Assembly (NCBI RefSeq): GCF_041146795.1
Contig: NC_135175.1
Location: forward strand, 34,248,669-34,312,668
Source: Maylandia zebra
Lineage: Eukaryota > Chordata > Actinopteri > Cichliformes > Cichlidae
Length of the DNA: 64,000 nt
Reading direction: 5' to 3'
The translations under genes were made by a program, and so were the position numbers. The notes beneath the pieces are model-generated. The model made no database searches. It was given only the letters and a program-made list of their open reading frames with translations, and was not told the origin of the DNA. Below are positions 26,400 to 39,190 of this stretch, piece by piece; the stretch's first letter is position 1, and each line of letters starts with the position of its first letter.

Positions 26400-27720
26400 G
26401 AAACAGTAAGGAGAAGAAAGATTTGTAGTTGCTTAAAGTATGAGAACAACTGTTTTTCACAGAAAACTATATTTCAATTGCGCTTGGCAACATCTTCTGA
26501 AGAAGAAATTTAAAAACTACCTCATTCAAATGACCTGTAACTGTATAAAATATAATAATAATTAATAACAAGTTTGTGTAACTCTTAAAAAAAAAAACAC
26601 AGTTACAAGAAGTTTCACACTTTGAATAATAAACCCCTTGCATTACTACCAAGACAAAGACTACATTAGTACTACTTAGTAAGTTGAAGTTCTGAACCAT
26701 AAATAAATATAAATACCATCAAAGGCCACCTGTGCTGGAGGTGCGCAGGACAAGCCCAGAACACCTCACCCAGGAGGCACCAAGAAGATATTCTGTTCGG
26801 ATGTCAGTGCAGCAGGATGGATACATTTATTTATATATCTTAAAAACTGTAGTTCAGACAGACAACATGTGTCTGACAAATTCATAGGTATAAAAATATC
26901 AATCATATTTTCTACTTAAATGATCAAAATTGGTCTCGGTGGGTCAGCCAGAGTTGAATCTGTCCAAAAGAATCAAAGGCTCTGTAAGGAATCAGGAAAC
27001 CATGTCTGATGGAATGGATACAACACGGATCATGGATTCAGACCAGAACAGGGTCAATTCATCTTTCATTGTTTCCCAGCTCATCTTATTCTGATCATTC
27101 ATAACGATTTAATTCTTACTGGCACAATTTAGTTGCATTTCTTATAGCATGTTCGCTTTTACTGATAAAACTTTATGAATTTATAAAAAAAACTTGGAAA
27201 CTGTCCTGGATTTTTTAAGTTAAAGGTTAAACTATTAATGAACTCTGACAGTAAGTAAAACATGTAGGAAGCCAATTACTTATCAGTGAAAACTGATCTT
27301 AGATCAGGTTAGAAATTAGGGAATCTTAAGGCAGAGTTTCTGTCAATCTAATTAATGACTAAAACAATCAAATTCTTTATTAAAGAAGGTTAAGTTGCTA
27401 CATTCTATTAATTTGATTTTTTTAAAGATTTTTTTGGGGAGGGGGCATTTTCTTCACCTTTATTAGATAGTACAACAATGAAGAGTAGACAAAGGCAGTG
27501 AACTGGAGGTAAATTACATGGTTTACCCAACCATCCAAATTGTTTGATTCAGGTGTTCCAATCTCTTCTTTAGCCACAGATGTATAAAATCAGCAACCTA
27601 TGCATGCAGACTGCTTCTACAAACAATTGTGAAAGAATAGGTGGCTCTCAGCGTGGTACCAGGATAGGATGTCACCTGTGCAACAAGTTCAGTCGTGAAA
27701 ATTATTTTTCTTCCCACTGC
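26400..27720. other. Intergenic stretch with decayed repeat pieces
   Basis: No gene is seen. Text near 26725-26820 (cacctcacccaggaggcacc) resembles the 3' part of a fish LINE. Text near 27450 (cacctttattagatagtaca) resembles another common repeat. Both are short and unassigned. Confidence 0.45.
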
Positions 27721-27724
27721 GAGG

Positions 27725-28733
27725 TCTGTCTCTTCTAAGTCCCTGTTTGTGCATGGATTAATAATTGATTGATCAACAAATGAATTTACTGTGTCTTACA
27801 GAAACCTGGCTACAGCAGGATGATTATGTTAGTTTAAATTAATTAAGCCATACTAATTGTCAGTATTGCCAGTTTACTAATCAACCAAAGACCCAGACGG
27901 AGTTTTAATTCATTTGAAAGCCTGATGCTTAATCTTGTCCACCCCAGCTGTAAAACTCAAAAAGGTAGTTTTATTTGTTATTTCTCATCCAAGTAGTCCT
28001 TACTCAGTTTCCCTCTGATTTCTCAGACTCTTCATCAGATTTAGTTCCCAGCTCAGATAAAATAATTATTATTATTTCAACATTCATGTAGATACTAAAC
28101 ATGACAGCCTCAAGAGGGGGTTTGATTGTTTATAAGACACAATTTGCTTATTTTAAATTGTAAAAGAACCCACCCACCATTTAATCACACTCTAGATCTT
28201 GTTCTGACAGTATTCTCTGAAACCACTCTTTTTTTCTGATCATTTCCTGATAACATTTGCAATAATTGATTACACAGCAGTGGGGAGTAGACTTTATCAC
28301 AGTAGATGTCTTTCTGAAAGCGCTGTAACTAAGTTTAAGAATATAATCCACCCACTGTTATCATCTTCAATGCCCTGTACCAACACAGAGCAGAGCAGCT
28401 ATCTGAACGCTACCCCAACAGAGGTCAATCATCTTGTTAATAATTTCACCTCCTCACTACGTACGACTCTGGATACTGTAGCTCCTGTGAAAACTAAGGT
28501 CTCTAATCAGAAGTACCTGACTCCGTGGTATAATTCTCAAACACGTACCCTAAAGCAGATGACTCGTAATCTGGAGAGGAAATGGCGTGTCACAAATTTA
28601 GAGGATCATCATTTAGCCTGGAGAAATAGTTTGCTGCTTTATAAGCCCTCCGCAAAGCCAGAACATCTTACTATTCGTCACTGATTGAAGACAATAAGAA
28701 CAACCCCAGGGTTCTCTTCAGTACTGTAGCCAG
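27725..28733 (+). pseudogene. CR1-like LINE ORF2 fragment (copy 3)
   Basis: The segment matches copies 1 and 2 from the [13 protein letters not shown] region through the linker. It carries many indels and stops in the endonuclease part (27750-28270). The clearest open frame, 28280-28684, encodes SRCLSESAVTKF and LKQMTRNLERKWRV. It is older than the other two copies. No reverse transcriptase is present. Confidence 0.75.
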
Positions 28734-28963
28734 TCTGTGAGTCTGTATCTACTATGAGGAGACTTAAGTTATTTTGCGACTATAGAGAGGGCTTTACCAG
28801 AAGTTGGTCTGCACCCTAACAGAGCTGTTTTTTCCATGTTGTCATCAAACATATATTACTTACAAAATTTTATTGCTTCTTGGCAAGAAATGTTATAAAA
28901 TTGGAACACCGGTTTATTTCCTTTCAAATGGTGCCACATTTGTAAAGAAAATACATTTGTGGG

Positions 28964-29655
28964 TTGTCAGTGAAGGTTCTCAGTCATCCAGGTCATCTTA
29001 AGTCTAAGGAGCTTGGACAGAAAAGTGTCTGGACTTCTTTGAGTTGCTTGAAGACGTTACATTATGGAGAAACTCCTAAACACAAACTTAACAATGTGGT
29101 GTATGCTGTACAGTGTAGCGAGGAATGCCCAGACCTCTACATTGGAGAGACCAAACAGCCACTTCATAAATGCATGGCACAACACAGAAGAGCCACCTCC
29201 CCAGGACAAGACTCAGCTGTCCATCTGCATCTTAAGGTCAAAGGTCACTCTTTCAATTATGCCAATGTTCACATTTTGGACAGAGAGGACAGATGGTTTG
29301 AAAGAGGAGTGAAAGAAGCATCTATGTCCACTGTGAGCGACCATCTTTGAACAGAGGCGGTGGTTTACGACACCAACTGTCTGCCATCTATAATCCAGTT
29401 TTGAGATCCCTTCCCAGATGCCTTAATGGCACTCATCCCCTTGGCCATCTGACCTCAGGACCCATTTTCACACCTTGGCTCATGTGATTAGGTAGAGGAT
29501 CATTAGGGGGTCCATTGTCCCTCTCAGTGTTATACTCCCACAGGGCCTAAATTTGGGACTCTAGAACTGAAGAATCTTCTCAAATGAGAGGTGAAATGTC
29601 TTCAAGCAACTTAAAGAAGTCCAGACGCTTTTCTTTCCAAGCTCCTTAGATTACA
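28964..29655 (+). mobile_element. Penelope-like element fragment with inverted ends
   Basis: The coding part (about 29080-29400) encodes NNVVYAVQCSEECPDLYIGE, the GIY-YIG endonuclease core of Penelope-like retroelements, followed by DREDRWFERGVKEA. It is flanked by inverted pieces of the pseudo-LTR: AAGGAGCTTGGACAG near 29003 and its reverse complement near 29640. Frameshifts near 29320 break the frame. Related copies lie at 58.8-60.3 kb. Confidence 0.75.
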
Positions 29656-29659
29656 TTTG

Positions 29660-30400
29660 TGGGTTGAACAGTTTAAGTATGTGGGTTGTGCCTATGAAAA
29701 ACTTGTTAAATCTTCTCTGCCAATGCTAAACAGCTTATTCTGTTGCTGAATCTTGTTATGTGTCATTTATTGGATTGGATGATAGAAGTTGGTGGTTGGC
29801 GGTTTAACAATTTATTATAGCCATAACAAGATAAATGTCCATGCATTTAGTGCTAAGTTTATATATCGTGGAGTGGTGTTCCCTGGAGGAAAGGGAGAAG
29901 GTAGGTGACACGGTGAATGAAAGAATGGCCAGGTACCTAAGTAATCTGAAGACAGAGGAGTGCATGAGCACATGAGTGCTTAATTATGCTGCCTTACAGG
30001 AAAGGTGAGTCTAGCACTCACACACGCGCAAAGCCAAGTGTAAGAGACGCAAAAGAAAGAGAAAGAATAGCAAACCACAACGGAGGCATGGGATCAGGAT
30101 AAAACAAAGAACATAACATTAAACTTCAAACAATAAAAAAAACAATATTCTGTCATATACTAAAATATTTGAGATAACATCATTTTTTTTCATCAATTGT
30201 CACACAGGGAATGTGATGAAATGAAGACAGCAAAGCAAACTGAGTCTTTTCATAATCGTACTAGTGCATTTCATAACAGTACAATATCATGAAAAGGTTC
30301 TTTGTTCTAATAATTTCATGAACTTTCCTATATTCTTATTCACTTCAGTCTTTTACATTTTAAGTTTTATTCCCAAATTCTCTGCAGGGTTTGGATTCAG
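29660..30400. other. Intergenic stretch, nothing recognised
   Basis: AT-rich, with no ORF above chance and no repeat I can name. Confidence 0.4.
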
Positions 30401-30404
30401 CTAG

Positions 30405-30500
30405 CCTAAATAATCAGCAGGACATGAGACTTCAGCACATCACACAATTTATTTTTGCTCGTGACCTCTTCAGTTTGTCTGGTTTGGGTGTTAGTGGATG
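30405..30500 (-). pseudogene. GIMAP exon relic, divergent from gene E
   Basis: The plus-strand text atcagcaggacatgagactt at 30412 and the following cagcacatcacacaattt align with the GIMAP exon 2 region of genes A and D (ccagcaggaacacgtgagga and catctcacaattt). Several indels are visible and no frame remains. With the GIMAP-type promoter at 30.57-30.60 kb, this shows that a minus-strand GIMAP once stood head-to-head with gene E, as A does with B. Confidence 0.55.
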
Positions 30501-30564
30501 AAAATCAAATTTTTCTGACGAATTCTCCACCACAAAGATGACACAACTGAATGTTAAAAACGTT

Positions 30565-30604
30565 ATATATAGCTTCACACATGACACACCTCCAGCATTT
30601 GCAT
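30565..30604 (-). promoter_or_regulatory. GIMAP-type promoter block with perfect octamer ATGCAAAT
   Basis: The minus strand reads ATGCAAAT (30604-30597), CTGGAGGTGTGTCA, a 9-base spacer and GCTATATATA. The octamer is the consensus site for Oct-family factors active in lymphoid cells. The minus-strand gene it once served is a relic, but gene E starts about 100 bases away on the other strand. Confidence 0.6.
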
Positions 30605-30702
30605 AACAGGTTATTAAAACAGACAAAGATCGGCACTGCTTGCAGACGCCACACAGCTCGTCTTCTTCACTTTGCTAAACTGGACTGAAGGACTGAAGGA
30701 CT

Positions 30703-32428
30703 ATGTCTTCTAGTGGGTGAAAATATTCTGTAAATAGAATTTTTAGTTGTTTTGCTGAAATTAAAAGAACTGCATAGCAAATGGGAAAATGAACCATGTG
30801 ACTTATTGTTTTCACAGAAAGGAAGATTGTAGTTGTTATCCTGGGAAGAGATGAAGTCTTGAAGAAAGCTCTAATAACCAACATCCTGGGAAAAGATTTA
30901 TCCAAACTAGATAAAAGACAAGCTTTGAAAAAGATTGAGATCTATGTAAATGATATATATGAAGTCATGTTTACGCCAGACTTGTATGCAGAATTTAAGG
31001 ACATACAAGACTTGTTGTGTATTAATCGATATCCTGACATGTGTCTGCTGGTGGTAGAACATGGCTTTTCACCAGACGATGTTCGGAAGCAGATAGAACA
31101 TCTGAGCAATAAGACTGAAAAACCTGCAGAAGAGTTTATGGTTTTGCTTCCACTGAGTTATAAACCCACAGATTACTCGTTCATATCCTGCACCATGGAA
31201 CAGGTTTTCAGTGAGCTCGACAGACTGGCTGAAGGCAGAAATCTGATGCTAACTAAAACAAAGTAAGGATGAAAAATAACATAATGCTTTATGGTATTTT
31301 TTCATGTATTTGTGGGGGAAGGTTGCTATGCTACTAAAACACAGGTATTAAGGCTTAATTTGAACATTAGGTCCACAGGTAATCCTGTTGTGGCGAAGGC
31401 GTGTTCCCGGGCTCAGCTGCAGGGGAGGGTGGTGCAGTGCACTCAAGGGACAGTGTTGGTTGGAGGATCAGGTGGACATGATTGAACTAATGAGGTTTCA
31501 CCCTTTTTATAGTGAGATCAGAGATCAGAGACGGGAGAGTGCGCAGACAGCTGGAAAGCCAGCGGATGTGTGTGCCGAACCAGGAAAACAGCCTATAAGT
31601 GAAAAATCAATCAAAACCATTAAACAACCACAGGAACAGAGTGTCGGGTCACGGCCCTTTGTACCTCTTCCACGTTTGTCAGCACCACGCACTGTGATGG
31701 CAATGCCAGGTAAACCACAATCTATACAGTGTCTTTCAGACTTGTTCAGACTGATATCAGTTGGAAGTTCATTATTCAAAACTATGTCGATGTTTCTGAA
31801 ATTCATTACAGGAATCAAAACAACACAACACTTCCATACAGGAAAGCGTACCAGCAACAAAGTGAACCTTGTTCTCCTGGGAATGTCTGGGACTGGAAAG
31901 AGTGCGAGTGGAAACACCATCCTTGGAAAGCCAGTCTTCTTCTCTAGACCCAGTTCACAGCCCGTCACCAAAGATTGTGAGATAGCAGAAACAGAGATAA
32001 ATGGCAAACATGTGCGTGTGATAGATACTCCAGACATGTTTGATGATGACATTGAAGAACCAGTTAAGAACAAATATCTAAAACAGTGCAAAGAGCTCTG
32101 TGAGTCACACCCTTGTGTGTATGTACTTGTGATGCATATAAGCAGATTTACAGATGGTGAGAGAAATATACTGAAAAAACTGGAAAAAGCTTTTGGGAGG
32201 AATGTTAAAGAACAAACTATCATCCTGTTCACTAAATCAGATGATTTGCATCGTTCTGGAAAAACGCTGACTGATTTTCTGCATAGTTGCCAACCTGATC
32301 TGAAGGAAATGATTCAACAGTTGGGCAACAGGTGTGTTCTCTTTGAGAATAACAGATCAGGTTCAGCTCAGGTGGAAAAGCTGCTGGACACAGTGATCAT
32401 GGTTTTAGAAAAACAGCAGAAGTTATAA
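30703..32428 (+). CDS. GIMAP-family gene E: dead N-terminal AIG1-like domain plus active-type AIG1 domain
   Basis: Proposed exons 30703-30712, 30818-31262, 31513-31709 and 31842-32428 give 412 residues with all phases agreeing. Residues about 4-151 fold like AIG1 (IVVVILGRDEVLKKALITNI), but the P-loop positions of GKTGVGKS read GRDEVLKK, so nucleotide binding should be lost. After a linker rich in K, P and Q, the last exon encodes a full AIG1 domain: GMSGTGKSASGNTILG, DTPD, FTKSDDL and HSCQPDLKEM. The last exon has the same length as in gene B (587 nt). The tiny first exon is the weakest call. A pseudo-GTPase beside a normal one suggests internal regulation or dimer formation (inference). A poly(A) signal AATAAA lies near 32725. 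Confidence 0.75.
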
Positions 32429-32429
32429 T

Positions 32430-33385
32430 GTCATGTGTCAGATCATTTTCAGTGTAAAGATATGAGAAATAGTTTGACCATGAAGTTATTTGATATCTTA
32501 AACTCGTAGATAAAAATGTTCTAATTTTGATTTTTAGCCATAATTTTTCTTTGTTTTCTACAAACTGGCGAATGAACGATTGGTTTCTGAATTGTTTTCT
32601 TTTTTGCTTTTGTTTTTTTGTTGTTGTTGTTTTTTTTGGGGGGGGGGGGGGGGCAATCTTGGTAAAATAAATCAATGAAAGCTCATTTTGTAAAGTGTAA
32701 CAGTAACAAATTATTGCTGAATTCAATAAAACGAAGTTAATGTGCATCTGGTGTCTCTTGGATAAACAGGACATTGTTAGGTCTTTAGTTTTGTGTTTGG
32801 TCCTCTGTAAAAACATCTCAGGTATTCAGGTTAATTTAATAGAAGTGAGTGAGCTGCAGAGATTCCAAGACACCAACAAACTTCCGACTCCTATGATGTC
32901 TCATAAATACATAAATATCCATATGCTGGATTTTAAAATGGCATGTGGTGAAAACCTGTAATAAATGAGATTTAAAGAATATGAAATGTTAAAATGTATA
33001 GACTGGACATCTTATATGAAAATATAAAATTAACTTAATTTTTTCAATTAAGTACAGCATAACGGCATTTGTCCAGTTGTCTTCCTCGTGCACGAGAAAC
33101 ATAAAGAACTTTGCCTAATCGCGTCTTGCTTTGCTGTGTAGAATTGTCTTGAACGTTCCACCGAGTAGGTTTATGCTACAAACCTATCAACAATCTTAGC
33201 CAGTTATTTATCTGTTCATTTATGTAATTATTTTATTTTATTTCATTTTATTTTTTTGTCTGGAACCAAAACTGTATCCAGGTGCAGCTTCAACAAACGC
33301 CACTATAACTGCTGATGTGTCGCCATCTACTGGCCATTTGATGAATAAGCCAGGATAAAGAACTTATGATCTTACTGCACATTTA
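32430..33385. other. Gene E 3' flank, no further gene
   Basis: It holds a T-rich then poly-G tract at 32600-32653 and AT-rich DNA. No coding frame is recognised. Confidence 0.5.
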
Positions 33386-33387
33386 TT

Positions 33388-33480
33388 TAGTTCAGTTCAT
33401 CCATTCATCCATCAATTCGCTTCCGCTTATCCTTTTCAGGGTCACGGGGGATACTGGAGCCTATCCCAGCTGCCCAACAA
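33388..33480. repeat. Common fish interspersed repeat fragment
   Basis: The text catccattcatccatcaatt, then cttccgcttatcc and gagcctatcccagctgcc, is a very common dispersed repeat in fish genomes, judged by memory of the motif. Confidence 0.55.
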
Positions 33481-33511
33481 TCATATGACCTATGAGAAGT
33501 GCTTTGGTGAC

Positions 33512-34360
33512 CAGAGGTGGGTCCAGTATCCAAAATTGTACTCAAGTAAAAGTAGCATTACTTTAAAATATTATTACTCAAGTAAAAGTGAAAAGTAGTC
33601 TTCAAAAATGTTACTCAAGTAAGAGTAAAAAAGTACTTGGTGAAAAGACTACTCAAGTAGTGAGTAACTGTTTGAAATGTCTGATTTATTTTTTAAATAA
33701 ATGCTATCAGACAAACAAAAATAAATAAATATACAATTTTTTGTATTTTCAAATAGAATATATGTAAAAAAATCAACAAAATAAGGCACAAAAATTCTAA
33801 TTTCCAGATTTCAGTTTTTCACAACATAAAGCATTTTTCATCAATACCTACAGTAAATAATATAAATATATAAACAGTGCAAACCATTTCCAGTGACAAG
33901 ATATGCTGTAAACGTTATATTCATTTTTGCTCCAAATGCCACAGCAGCCTCAGAGGAAACATTAGAACAAGGCATCTTCAACATATGTACATACACGGCA
34001 GCTCAGTTTACCATAAGTTGTATGGGTGTGCGTCTATTTCTGCATATTTAGCAAACAATGTGCCATTTCTTCACTCAGTGAGGTGATGGTTAAGCTTCAG
34101 CAGCAGTTTGCTCTCAAGGTTCTTTCTGTGAAGCTTTAACTGTTTAGCAGTGAACAGGAGTCCTGCATGACTGAGAAGTCCTTCACAAGCTCCAAATGCA
34201 GGAAGAGCTGTATTCATTTTGATCGACAGCTTCTTGATGGTAGGAACGCCATGCAATGGATCCACACCTCCAGTGAATGGACATGAAAGGTACCTCTCCA
34301 GTTCCCCTGCTTCTGGCTTTCCTGACCCCATGGATCCATCACCTTTGTCGGTTAGGCTGC
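33512..34360 (-). mobile_element. hAT element remnant
   Basis: The left end cagaggtgggtccagtatcc, followed by repeated actcaagtaaaagta units, is typical of a fish hAT family. On the minus strand, 34331-34071 encodes TIKKLSIKMNTALPAFGACE and then LLSHAGLLFTAKQLKL, the C-terminal dimerisation block of hAT transposases. The rest of the transposase and the right end are missing or unrecognised. Confidence 0.65.
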
Positions 34361-34422
34361 TGTTTGCGCTGGCCTCATCCAGCTCTGAGTCTAAGTGATG
34401 TCTGATGAAGTGGAGACCTGTG

Positions 34423-34531
34423 GAAAGAGGCTTCCGTATCCGAGGCTTTTCAAAGTGGCCTCACAAAATTATCACGACTACAACAACCAGAAAAAGAGCT
34501 GGATGGACATTGCTGCTCAATTGCAGCTGCC
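34423..34531 (+). pseudogene. Isolated MADF-domain exon fragment
   Basis: The plus frame encodes YPRLFKVASQNYHDYNNQKK followed by SWMDIAAQLQLPG, which matches the MADF (Myb/SANT-like, Adf-1) DNA-binding domain, and ends at a possible donor CTG|GTCAGT. No other exon was found. It may come from a transposon-linked MADF gene. Whether it is expressed is unknown. Confidence 0.45.
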
Positions 34532-35432
34532 TGGTCAGTGTTTTTCATTAGTAATTTAGCAAAGTTGATGGTGGTGGAATGTGTGTGTCTGTGTGTGTGT
34601 GTCTGTCTATGTGAGTGAAAGACAGAGAGGGAGAACGAGAGACAGATTTTGTATGATAAGCTTCATGTTATAAACGCACAGTTTGAGCACTCAGGTCGCA
34701 TCAGAGATGTCTTTTTACGCCTCTTGGTGGCGCTGTCACTTGGTGTTTGCTCGCTCTGTGGTAGAGTATCACTTCCTGTTCCTGCTCAAACACAGTGATG
34801 TTTCTGAGTAGCTTATTTGCTTAGCAATTTAATTAACAACTTTTAAATACATTCTTCTTTCATAGTATAATCTTCACGTGCTTCATCCGAAGCACACTTT
34901 CTGTGTACTCACTACCTAATTTATAGCCAAAGTATTCACTCACTGTGTCTGTACTGTTTCGCTAGCTTAGCTCGTAGCTGACTCGTTAGCACCATGGCTA
35001 CTTCACCTGTCCCTCCCGCACTTTCCTGCTCATTGTGTCAGATGTTTAGTTACTCTTCGGCCTCCTTTAGCAGTAATGATACTTGTAAGAAATGTAGCAT
35101 ATTTGTAGCTTTAGAGGCCAGGATTACTGAATTGGAGACTCGGCTTCGCACCCTTCATTCACCCGTAGCTAGCCAGGCCCCTGTAGCTGGTGCAGCGAAG
35201 ATAGCGTAGGCCCCGCTAGCTGTTCCCCGGCAGACCCCAAGCAGCTGGGGAAAGAGGGAGGCTGGGTCACGGTGAGGAGGAAGCATAGTCTTAAACAGAA
35301 GCCCCAGGTACACCACCAACCTGTTCATGTGTCTAACCGTTTTTCCCCACTCTGCGACACACCCGCCGGGGTTCAAACTCTGGTAATTGGTGATTCTGTT
35401 CTCAGATATGTGAAGCTAGAGACACCGGCAAC

Positions 35433-36981
35433 TAGGGATGGGTATCGTTTAGGTTTTATCCGATACCAGTACCAAACCGGTACTTTTCAAACGGTGCCGG
35501 TGCTTAAACGGTGCTCAAACTGGTGCTTAAAGAATGGAGAACACAAACTTTGTCCAAAAACCTCTCATTTTCAGCTGTTTTTTTGTAAAAAGATAACAAT
35601 GTTAGCCTTTTCTGCAGCTATAGGTCATATATGGTATCACTCTTGGCTGGAAGCAGTGCTTAATAAATGGAAAATGTCATGGTCCTGCGGCCATGACTCA
35701 GTGACTTTGTGTTTGTGTTCTTTATTGTTATTACTTTCATTATTATTCGTGGCTGTTTTGGGATGGTTTGTGTTTTGGGATTTTAGATACTGGGTTCTGG
35801 GTTTGTGCTCCCTCTGTTGGTCCCTGGTGTTAGTGTTCCCCTGTCTCGTCAGGTTAATCAGGTCCAGCTGTGTCCCCCACCTGTGTGTGATTTCCCAGTG
35901 TCTCTCTGTGTACTTATAGTGTGTGTTTTCCTCTGTTCCTCGTCGCGTCGTCTGTGTTCATATTTTGTGAAATCCCCTGCGTGCTCTCCCTGCTGTTCTC
36001 CCTTCATGTCAGGTTTGCTACTCCTTGGTGTAGTTTCTCCCAGTTTAGTTCATCCTTAGTTCTGTTTTGCCATCTCCACTTTATGTTTGGTATTGTTAAT
36101 AAATCGCCCTCACGTCTGAATAAGTGCTGCATTTGAGTCCTCCTTCCACTCTTCACACGGCCGCTGCCCCGAGCCGTGACAGAAAAAACACCAATTTTGT
36201 CTAAAAACTTCTCATGTTTAGCTGTTTCCCACTTTTCTTTAGTCATTTTAGCCTTTTTGGCCAGGATGAAGGGAGTATCTTCCATCAAACAAGAAGACAG
36301 CCACATGTAACTACGACGGTATTTGCTAGTTCACCTTACATGCATTAATGTGATAATGTGGTTAGCCTACTCAACGTGAATTACACACGAACAACATTAA
36401 GCTACTCACGCAGAGAAGAGCGGCTGTTGCTGCCATCATCATCCGTCATCATTTCTGCTACACTGGCAGGGCTAGGGGCCAGGACTCTCCTCTTCCGGTT
36501 CTTGGGGGATGTTGCTAACTCCAGGTCTGATAACAGGCACCACACCCGCAGTAGATGCGCTCGGTGTGAGGTCTCGCAGCAAGCTATCAAATACGGTACA
36601 TTTCTCGGCTTAAAAAAAAAAAAAACGCTATGCGTCGCCAGGTGTTTCATCAGATTCGAGGTGTTACCTCCTTTGACAGTATCACAGTATCACCTTAAAG
36701 CACTTGTTGCTGCTGAGTTTGCATCTTTTGCTGTGAAGTACAGCCAGACTTTTGACCGCTTCGCCTTGGGCATTTTTAATATGTAGCTCTGCTCTAAAAG
36801 AACGTACGTACCTGGGCCCGCCTACTACGCTCACAAAGGTAAAATGATTGGCTAGAATCCAAAGTGTATGACATCTCAGGAAAAAAAGCACCGAAATAAA
36901 GCACCGAAATGTGCACTGCTTTTCGGTCTGGTTACTACCATTTATGTCAGAACCGGTGCCGGATACCGGTACCCATCTCTA
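35433..36981. mobile_element. Non-autonomous hAT element with 8-bp target duplication
   Basis: The ends TAGGGATGGGTATCG and GGTACCCATCTCTA are inverted. Flanks are CCGGCAAC (35425-35432) and CCAGCAAT (36982-36989), an 8-bp duplication with two changes. Copy 1 of the host LINE (near 13970) shows the empty site CCGGCAACCATAGTC, which confirms the borders. There is no transposase. A solo LTR lies inside. Confidence 0.85.
35675..36181 (+). mobile_element. Solo LTR (507 bp) in the hAT element
   Basis: Starts TGTCATGG and ends CCGTGACA, with the 5-bp duplication GAAAA at 35670-35674 and 36182-36186. AATAAA at about 36098 gives plus orientation. No internal retroviral or Gypsy sequence is present. 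Confidence 0.88.
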
Positions 36982-37422
36982 CCAGCAATCATAGTCAATT
37001 GTCTTCCAGGAGCCAGAGCAGGCGACATTGAAGGAAATTTAAAACTGCTGGCTAAGGGTAAACGTAAATACAGTAAAATCATAATTCACGTCGGCAGTAA
37101 TGACACCCGGTTACGCCAATCGGAGGTCACTAAAATCAATATTGAATTGGTGTGTAACTTTGCCAAAACAATGTCAGACTCTGTAGTTTTCTCTGGTTCC
37201 CTCCCCAATCAGACCAGGAGCGACATGTTTAGCCGCATGTTCTCCTTAAATTGCTGGCTGTCTGAGTGGTGTCCCAGAAACGATGTGGGCTTCATAGATA
37301 ATTGGCAAACCTTCTGGAGGAAACCTGGTCTTGTTAGGAGAGACGGCATCCATCCCACTTTGGATGGAGCAGCTCTCATTTCTAGAAATATGGACAAATT
37401 TATTAAACCCCCCAAAATATGA

Positions 37423-38052
<630 letters not shown>

Positions 38053-38152
38053 TGAACATACACTCCTCTCAGACAGCAAAAAGAAAACAAAAAAGTCATC
38101 AGATTTGTCACTCTGTTAAAGGCCTAAATTTATCATTTTCCCAAATCAAATG

Positions 38153-39190
38153 TCATTGCCCTCCGTCCTCATCCTCCTCAGATAATACAAATCCTTCTAC
38201 AAAATTCACAAATGGTCTCCACACCTTCTCAAAAACATCCAATTTCCTTTTCAGTATACATGTCATCCACTCCAATGGCAAAGCCACCATCATTTGTTTT
38301 ATCCACTGTGTGATACTTGGTTCCCTTGTTCTTTTCCATTTTAGTGCGATTAATCTTTTTGCTTGTAACAAACCCATATCAATAAACATTCTGTCACTTT
38401 TTGTGTATCTCATGTTTTCTGGGTACAATCCCAGAATAAGGAAGCCAGGATCCAAAACCTCTTTGGATAATATTTGTTTCATAGTTTGTGTTACTGCAAC
38501 CCAAAAAAACCCCCAAAAAGAGCCTATCTTCCTGCAATCCCAAATACAATGCCAAAAGTTACCTTTATCTTCATTACATTTATTACAAGTGTCTGGAATA
38601 TTAGAGTTGTACTTATTTAATTTTTCCGGAGTAACATATATTCGCATTAACCATTTGTATTGCAACAACCTTAGTCTAGAATTAATATTCTGTTTATGAG
38701 CTTTTGCACAAACCAATGCCCATTGTTCCATGGATATGTCCTTCTTTGAATCATTTTTCCAGGCGTTCAACTTTCACAAAAAATTGTCAGATGTTTTGGA
38801 CCTAATCAATTTATATATTTCTGATATTGCCCCTTTTTTTGAACTGCTTTTGCTAATTATGTCTTCCAATTCTGATTTTGGTGGTTTGGTGCAGGTGTTA
38901 TTTTGATTTGCTCGAATGTAACTTCTAATTTGGAGATATTTGAAAAATTGCTTTCTATCTATATTATATTTATGTCTAAGCATATCAAAGGATATCATAT
39001 CTTGAGAATCTGTTGCATACAAATCTTGGATTTTTTGGAGTCCTTTAATTGACCATTGTCTCTTTGTCTGGCTCTTGGCGAAGGCGGTCGCACTTTTTCT
39101 CTTCTCCTCCTTCCCCTTATCTTCCCTGCTTAGCCTCTTGTGTCCTTGTCTTGTCTCGTGTGCATTACTTTCCCTCGAACAGTCTCTCAC
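38153..39190 (-). pseudogene. L1-like ORF2 C-terminal region
   Basis: Frames 39190-38774 and 38770-38153 are nearly contiguous, with one shift at SDNFL/KLNAW. They contain WSIKGLQKIQDLY, FFKYLQIRSYI and a zinc knuckle CNKCNEDKGNFWHCIWDC, as in L1 ORF2. The first part of the upper frame (MRDCSRES...) is sequence of the inserted retroelement, not LINE. Confidence 0.75.

Larger units (their letters stand above)
34994..37422 (+). pseudogene. CR1-like LINE ORF1 (copy 2), interrupted by a hAT element
   Basis: Starts MATSPVPPALSCSLCQMF with a CxxC...CxxC zinc-like motif and a coiled coil (ALEARITELETRLRTL). A one-base shift near 35205 leads into [12 protein letters not shown] and the SGNH block IGDSVLR. 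The hAT element 35433-36981 sits within the GDS-proximal region. After it the frame gives [19 protein letters not shown] and [11 protein letters not shown], so the Ser, Asn/Asp and His blocks are all present. SGNH esterases in CR1-type ORF1 bind or cleave esters; their role in retrotransposition is not settled. Confidence 0.8.

Noticed and set aside
30859-31266. Separate single-exon gene of 135 codons
   Set aside because: Its end is a splice donor whose phase fits the next exons of gene E, so it is treated as the N-terminal part of that gene.
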